A stretch of 45,067 bases of DNA from NCBI GenBank assembly GCA_021295965.1, contig JAGWBI010000011.1:1-45067 (forward strand), given 5' to 3'. Positions within the stretch are counted from its first letter, which is position 1, and each line of letters opens with the position of its first letter. Origin of the DNA: Dehalococcoidia bacterium. GTDB lineage: Bacteria > Chloroflexota > Dehalococcoidia > Lucifugimonadales > UBA3495. The position numbers were made by a program, and so were the translations under genes. Of the stretch, positions 41,339 to 45,067 are shown piece by piece. The notes below the pieces were generated by a model, which did no database searches, had not been told where the DNA came from, and worked only from the letters and a program-made list of their open reading frames with translations.

Positions 41339-41500
41339 ATGCGGGCGGTCAAGGCGGAGCACGAGGCTGAGTTCATCGAGAAAATGCGTACTGACCCGGA
41401 GTATCGCGCCGAGGTTCTGGCCGGCGTAGAGCCAGACGGACGGAGCCGGCGACGTCGTCGGCGACGCCTTGCCAACTCGGTTAACGGCGACGCGAGATAA
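41339..41500 (+). CDS. Small basic protein, 53 aa, unknown
   Basis: From ATG 41339 with AGGATAGGA 6 bases upstream. It has a charged helix (MRAVKAEHEAEFIEKMRTDPEYRAEVLAG), then seven consecutive Arg residues after a Ser (SRRRRRRR). The Arg run could bind nucleic acid or anionic membrane. It is probably translated together with the membrane protein before it. No family recognised. Confidence 0.45.
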   Translation: MRAVKAEHEAEFIEKMRTDPEYRAEVLAGVEPDGRSRRRRRRRLANSVNGDAR

Positions 41501-41539
41501 CTGACTAGCATCGGCACAGCATATGATCGAGTTGCCTCC

Positions 41540-42346
41540 ATGAACTTCATAGATCGCATCGGCTACGACGGCGGGGCGACCCGCCTGGAAGATTCCCTGG
41601 CCTTTGCCGGCGAACACGGGTTCCACTACCTGGATTTCTCCGCCGACACTGGCCCGAACCGCGTGGACAACTGGCCCGATGATCGACTGCGGGCGGTGCG
41701 GACGCTGATGGATCGGCATGAGATCGCCGTTACCGTTCACACCGCCTCGTCCGTCAACGTGGCCGAGTTCGCCCCCCACGTCGGCGAGGCCGTGGACGCC
41801 TACCTGCAGGGCAACATTGACCTGGCCCGGCGCATCACCGCTCACGGCGTGGTGATCCACGGCGGGATGCACTTCAGTTCCGCCATCCCGGAGCGCATGG
41901 ATGCCGCCAGGCAGCGGCTGTTGCGGGCCACCGACTACGCCGAAAACAGCGGGGTGTCCCTGTTCTTTGAAAACCTGAACTGGGAACCGGATAACGCCGA
42001 GGTGCATTACTTGGGGCATACGGTGGAAGAGTGCCGCTACTTTTTCGACGCAATCTCGTCGGAACGGTTCGGCTGGGCCTTCACGGTCAATCATGCCAAC
42101 CTGGTGTCGGAGGGCGTGGGAGGCTTCATGGACGCCTTCGGGGTGGACCGCATCGGAGAGGTGCGCCTGGCCGACAACACCGGCGAGGTTGAGGTGCATA
42201 TGCTCCCCGGGCAGGGCAACATAGACTTCCCGGCCGTTTTCCGCCGGCTGGAGAGCGAGGGCTACGACGGGTACTACACCATGGCCTTCGGCTCTCTCGA
42301 CGACAAGCTGGCCGCTCGCGAACTGTTCCGGGGATACGGCATTTAG
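41540..42346 (+). CDS. Xylose isomerase-like TIM-barrel (sugar phosphate isomerase/epimerase family)
   Basis: 268 residues. FAGEHGFHYLDFSAD near 24-38, VTVHTA near 74-79, AHGVVIHGGMH near 103-113, SLFFENLNWEP near 139-149, and VNHANLVSE near 178-186 place Glu, His and Asp residues at barrel strand ends, as in AP-endonuclease-2-like isomerases; IDFPAVFRRLESEGYDGYYTMAF closes the fold. The family includes hydroxypyruvate isomerase and sugar epimerases. The substrate is not determined. The DAO oxidase follows 24 bases later, likely co-transcribed. Confidence 0.85.
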   Translation: MNFIDRIGYDGGATRLEDSLAFAGEHGFHYLDFSADTGPNRVDNWPDDRLRAVRTLMDRHEIAVTVHTASSVNVAEFAPHVGEAVDAYLQGNIDLARRITAHGVVIHGGMHFSSAIPERMDAARQRLLRATDYAENSGVSLFFENLNWEPDNAEVHYLGHTVEECRYFFDAISSERFGWAFTVNHANLVSEGVGGFMDAFGVDRIGEVRLADNTGEVEVHMLPGQGNIDFPAVFRRLESEGYDGYYTMAFGSLDDKLAARELFRGYGI

Positions 42347-42370
42347 GCTGAGGAACGGAGTCTGATCTCG

Positions 42371-43489
42371 ATGGCTGGAGCTGTCCAGCCGGCCGATGTA
42401 GTGATTGTCGGTGGCGGCATCATTGGCTGTTCCGTTGCCCTGGAGTTGGCCGAGCGGGGCGTCCGACCGCTGGTGGTGGAGCGCGATTCGGTGGGCAGTC
42501 ACGCCTCCGGTTTCGCTTTCGGTGAGCTTTTGCCTTGGTGGGGTCGTGGCATACCTGGCCCGCTTTACGAGTTTGGGCAACGCTGTCTGGCTATTCAGCT
42601 CGATTTGCAGCCCAGCCTCAAAGACCGGACCGGTATCGATACCGGCTTCCGACTGACTGATGCCTTATCGGTGGTGGTTACCCAGGAGGACCATGACACC
42701 TTGCTCCGGCGCTATCGGTGGCTGGCAGAGCGGGGCGCGCCGGTGGAGTGGCTGGATGGCCCGGCGCTTCGCGCTATCGAGCCACGGTTGGCGCCCGGCC
42801 TGGCAGAAGGGTTGCACGTGGGACACGTGGGGGTGCTGGAAGCCTACCGTTACCTGCTGGCGGTGGCCCAGGCGGCGGAACGGCAGGGCGCGGTCATTCG
42901 CCACGGCAGCGTGGCCGGCGTCTGTCTGGATGGCGACCGCGCCGTTGCCGTTCGCGTCGGCGACGAAATAGTCCCCTGTGGCGCGGTGGTCATAGCGGCG
43001 GGGCCGTGGTCGGGGGATGCCGCAGACTGGTTAAGTATCCCGGTTCCGGTGCGTCCGCTCAAGGGCCAGATTGTTCGGCTGCAGATGGATGGATCGCCCC
43101 TGTCCACATACGTCGGGTGGCGGGACTACTACGCCATCACCAAGGCCGACGGCCTGCTGTGGACGGGCAGCACGGAGGAGGACGCCGGCTTTGACGACAC
43201 CCCCACGGCGACGGGGCGCGACGAGATATTGCTAGGGTTATCACGGGTCATGCCGGAGGTCGCCGGGGCCGGCATCGAGGGACACACCGCCTGCCTGCGG
43301 CCGCTGGCGGCGGACGGTCTCCCCATCGTCGGACGCGCCCCCAATCAGGCCAACGTGTATATTGCCACCGGAACTGGGCGCAGCGGTTTGCTGCTGGCGC
43401 CGGGCATCGGGCGGGCGATTGCGGACCTGATCGTTGACGGGAGCGCTGACTGGGACATCGCCCCGTTCACGCCGGCGCGATTCCGTTAG
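42371..43489 (+). CDS. FAD-dependent DAO family oxidoreductase (glycine oxidase / D-amino acid dehydrogenase-like)
   Basis: 372 residues. DVVIVGGGIIGCSVALELAERG near 9-30 is the FAD Rossmann motif. VGVLEAYRYLLAVAQAAERQGA is the family's HVDP-like region. VIAAGPWSG and RPLKGQIVRLQ follow, and the C-terminal RPLAADGLPIVGRAP and IATGTGRSGLLLAPGIGRAIADLI are DAO signatures. The enzyme oxidises an amine or alpha-amino acid such as glycine, sarcosine or proline; which one is open. The last 23 bases overlap the convergent ketopantoate reductase gene. Confidence 0.9.
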   Translation: MAGAVQPADVVIVGGGIIGCSVALELAERGVRPLVVERDSVGSHASGFAFGELLPWWGRGIPGPLYEFGQRCLAIQLDLQPSLKDRTGIDTGFRLTDALSVVVTQEDHDTLLRRYRWLAERGAPVEWLDGPALRAIEPRLAPGLAEGLHVGHVGVLEAYRYLLAVAQAAERQGAVIRHGSVAGVCLDGDRAVAVRVGDEIVPCGAVVIAAGPWSGDAADWLSIPVPVRPLKGQIVRLQMDGSPLSTYVGWRDYYAITKADGLLWTGSTEEDAGFDDTPTATGRDEILLGLSRVMPEVAGAGIEGHTACLRPLAADGLPIVGRAPNQANVYIATGTGRSGLLLAPGIGRAIADLIVDGSADWDIAPFTPARFR

Positions 43490-44399
43490 CGTAGGGCTTC
43501 AACGCAGCGTAGATCACATCGTTGATGGGCGTGGCGACGCCGGCCGCCACGCCGGCCCGAACCACCGCGCCGTTCAGGGCCTCCAGTTCCATGGGGCGGC
43601 CGGCCATCAGGTCGGCGTGCATGGACGCGCTCATCGCTCCCTTGGCCGATTCCATGTAGTCCAGGGTGTCGGCGACGATGTTGGGGGCCAGATTCACGCC
43701 GGACCCCCGGCCGGCCCGTTCGATCTCCGCCATGCAGCCCACGATGATCTTGTGCCACTCGGGGCGGGGGAGCAGGTCACGCAGGTACTCCCGGGCCAGG
43801 GACGTGGTTCCCGCCATCGTCGTGATGAACAGGAACTTGGTCCACAGCGTCACGGCGATGTCGTCGGATGCCTCGGCATTGACGCCGGCGTCGCGAAAAG
43901 CGGCGCAGACCTCAGACGCCCGCGCGCCGTGAGACACGTCGCTGCCGCGAACGCCGCCGGTTACGATGCGCACGATGTCCCCGGCCTGGCTCACGACGCC
44001 CGGCCCCAACCGACCGGCCTCGATGTAGGCCGCGCCGGGCAGCACGATGGCGTCGGGGAACGCTTCCAGCAAAGACGTATAGGAATCGATCCCATTCTGC
44101 AAGCACAACACCGCCGTATCCGGCCCGACCATGGGCGCCAGCGCGGGAACGGCCGCCGCGTTGTGGTAGGTCTTGGTGGTCAACAGGACCAGGTCCACCG
44201 GCCCGACTTCCGCCGGCCGGTCGGTGGCGGAGCAGCGGACGTTGAACGTGCCCTGCTGGGTTTGCATGGTCAGCCCGTCACGGCGGATGACGTCAAGGTG
44301 CTCGCCCCGCGCAATCAGGGTGACGTCGTGGCCGCCCCGGGCCAGCATACCGCCGAAATACCCGCCGATGCTGCCGGCGCCCATAACTGCTGCTTTCAT
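43467..44399 (-). CDS. Ketopantoate reductase family protein (ApbA/PanE)
   Basis: 310 residues on the minus strand. MKAAVMGAGSIGGYFGGMLARGGHDVTLIARG gives the NADPH Rossmann fold. LVLLTTKTYHN holds the conserved Lys (T-K-T/K-x), LCLQNGIDSY the QNG motif. The C-terminal domain has AVTLWTKFLFITTMAGTTSLAR with the active-site Lys, and TPINDVIYAALKPY. PanE makes pantoate for CoA synthesis, but many paralogues act on other 2-oxo acids, so panE is not asserted. The 3' end overlaps the convergent DAO gene; the start is followed upstream by repeats. Confidence 0.9.
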   Translation of the reverse strand: MKAAVMGAGSIGGYFGGMLARGGHDVTLIARGEHLDVIRRDGLTMQTQQGTFNVRCSATDRPAEVGPVDLVLLTTKTYHNAAAVPALAPMVGPDTAVLCLQNGIDSYTSLLEAFPDAIVLPGAAYIEAGRLGPGVVSQAGDIVRIVTGGVRGSDVSHGARASEVCAAFRDAGVNAEASDDIAVTLWTKFLFITTMAGTTSLAREYLRDLLPRPEWHKIIVGCMAEIERAGRGSGVNLAPNIVADTLDYMESAKGAMSASMHADLMAGRPMELEALNGAVVRAGVAAGVATPINDVIYAALKPYANGIAPA

Positions 44400-44534
44400 G
44401 GCCGTGTCTCCCCGAATAAGGCATCCAAATCGTCGGTTGTGCAGTATGCCACAGTTTTGGCTCTGCCCACAGCGCAGTTGCTAAAGGGCACCGGGCCTTT
44501 CCAAAGTCACGAATAGCGGTCTTCCGCCCCAAAC

Positions 44535-44754
44535 CGTCATCCCCGCGAAAGCGGGAATCCAGAAGGCCGTTGTGCTCAGGATGTCCTGGATTCCGGCTTT
44601 CGCCGGAATGACGGATTAACCAGGGCAGTCGCATTTCAAATAATCTCATCCGTCCCTCCGGTGAAAGCCGGAGTCCAGTAACCCAAAAGTCAGTACATCT
44701 GCAACGAAACAACCGATTGTGGCTACTGGATTCCCGCGAAAGCGGGAATGACGG
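44535..44754. repeat. Cluster of four REP-like ATTCCGGC/ATTCCCGC hairpin repeats
   Basis: Four 28-29-base units at 44535-44562, 44586-44614, 44651-44678 and 44726-44754, alternating in orientation (CGTCAT...CCAG, CTGG...GACGG, and so on). Each has a 7-8-base-pair stem around GAAA or TTTC; some carry compensatory changes (GCGGG/CCCGC to GCCGG/CCGGC). A fifth unit is at 19225-19253. Such arrays are non-coding REP/BIME-like elements. Confidence 0.82.
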
Positions 44755-44781
44755 ATATGTGGATCCCCAATGCGATTGCCC

Positions 44782-44822
44782 CGGCTAAAGGGTACAGGAC
44801 TTGCGCAAAGCCCCTTTAGCCG
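44782..44822. repeat. CGGCTAAAGGG inverted repeat
   Basis: CGGCTAAAGGG (44782-44792) and CCCTTTAGCCG (44812-44822), perfect over 11 bases, with a 19-base loop. A related CGGTAAAGGG is seen near 44924. Possibly another dispersed element. Confidence 0.6.
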
Positions 44823-44890
44823 CTCATGGTGAGCGTGTCGAACCATGATTCCGGCAACGGTGGCGTCCTTCGACAAGCTCAGGATGAGCG
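44821..44890. repeat. Imperfect inverted repeat of the TTCGACA-GCTCA family
   Basis: CGCTCATGGTGAGCGTGTCG begins the left arm (44821-44845) and TTCGACAAGCTCAGGATGAG the right (44869-44890). They pair over about 22 bases with a few mismatches. The left arm is nearly the reverse complement of the repeat embedded in the GMC gene at 21140-21163. Confidence 0.65.
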
Positions 44891-45067
44891 GAAACCAAGA
44901 GGCTGATTACTTTGCACAGCCCCGGTAAAGGGTAGATTTCAGGTATTTCTCCTTTGGTTGGTTGGTCGGTGGTTGAGTGGTTTGGTGGTTTCGGGTTCGG
45001 GGGTTCAGGTTGTCGGCGCTACGGCCAGAGAGCGTGGTCTGCGAATTGATGTCCTAAGATTGCGCGT

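Larger units (their letters stand above)
44400..45067. other. Gene-free repeat region at the right edge
   Basis: Apart from the repeats listed separately, this 668-base stretch holds no convincing gene. Small open frames here are made of repeat sequence. From about 44950 to 45010 the plus strand is a GGTT/GGTC-rich low-complexity tract. No tRNA or integrase site is visible. Confidence 0.7.

Noticed and set aside
44646-44876. Minus-strand ORF at the right edge
   Set aside because: Built entirely from REP-like repeats.
1-45067. tRNA, rRNA or CRISPR loci
   Set aside because: No cloverleaf with a T-loop, no rRNA-like conserved stretch and no regularly spaced direct repeats were seen by eye on either strand; a tRNAscan-type search would settle this.

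Overview
This is a high-GC, gene-dense, environmental-type bacterial chromosome segment with no rRNA, tRNA, CRISPR array, phage or transposase gene visible. Its gene style suggests a Chloroflexota genome of the SAR202/Dehalococcoidia type: many flavoenzymes, amidohydrolases, dienelactone hydrolases, a CoA-transferase and MFS exporters, plus intergenic miniature inverted repeats (GTCATTGCGAG...CTCGCAATGAC, TAGGGGCGAAT...ATTCGCCCCTA, ATTCCCGC...GCGGGAAT). This assignment is an inference from gene content and repeats; no phylogenetic marker was tested.

Layout. 1-1.5 kb: tail of an unidentified gene, then an OFA-type MFS transporter. 1.6-7.7 kb: three toxin-antitoxin-like loci (a BrnT-like toxin with a one-base frameshift whose antitoxin-like partner reads in frame into a HemL-like aminotransferase; a DUF4258-like/DUF2283-like pair; a one-polypeptide MNT-HEPN protein) interleaved with two tandem dienelactone hydrolases, small membrane proteins and a jelly-roll protein. 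7.8-9.3 kb: a thioredoxin-fold/NHL-repeat protein with an in-frame TGA exactly at the redox cysteine (CUVNC) followed by a perfect hairpin, a strong selenoprotein candidate. 10.1-12 kb: an AprA-type adenylylsulfate reductase alpha subunit without AprB. 12-16.2 kb: DinB-like, TfoX-like, CapA-like, amidohydrolase and dienelactone hydrolase genes. 16.4-18.9 kb, minus strand: an unknown protein and an MFS exporter. 18.9-22.7 kb: orphan ribbon-helix-helix protein, amidohydrolase, GMC oxidoreductase, FMN-binding protein.

22.9-28.8 kb is a probable envelope/carbohydrate operon (YvcK/CofD-like, GlmS, UppP, trehalose-synthase-type glycosyltransferase, small membrane protein) behind a near-consensus promoter. 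28.8-32.1 kb: a phosphonoacetate-hydrolase-like phosphodiesterase with homoserine kinase and aspartate kinase. 32.3-34.5 kb: GT2 glycosyltransferase and a class III CoA-transferase. 34.5-37.2 kb: an unknown minus-strand protein and a xanthine/uracil permease with a soluble C-terminal extension. 37.3-40.1 kb is a complete class III polyhydroxyalkanoate cluster: PadR/PhaQ-type regulator (apparently leaderless, with an ATGT-N9-ACAT operator candidate), phasin, PhaC, PhaE. 40.4-44.4 kb: a frameshifted alpha/beta hydrolase, small ORFs, sugar isomerase-like TIM barrel, DAO-type oxidase, and a convergent ketopantoate reductase. The last 670 bases are repeats.

The best candidate for something not previously described is the selenocysteine thioredoxin-NHL protein. 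Next are the antitoxin-aminotransferase in-frame fusion, the orphan AprA, and the permease with a possible regulatory ATPase-like tail.
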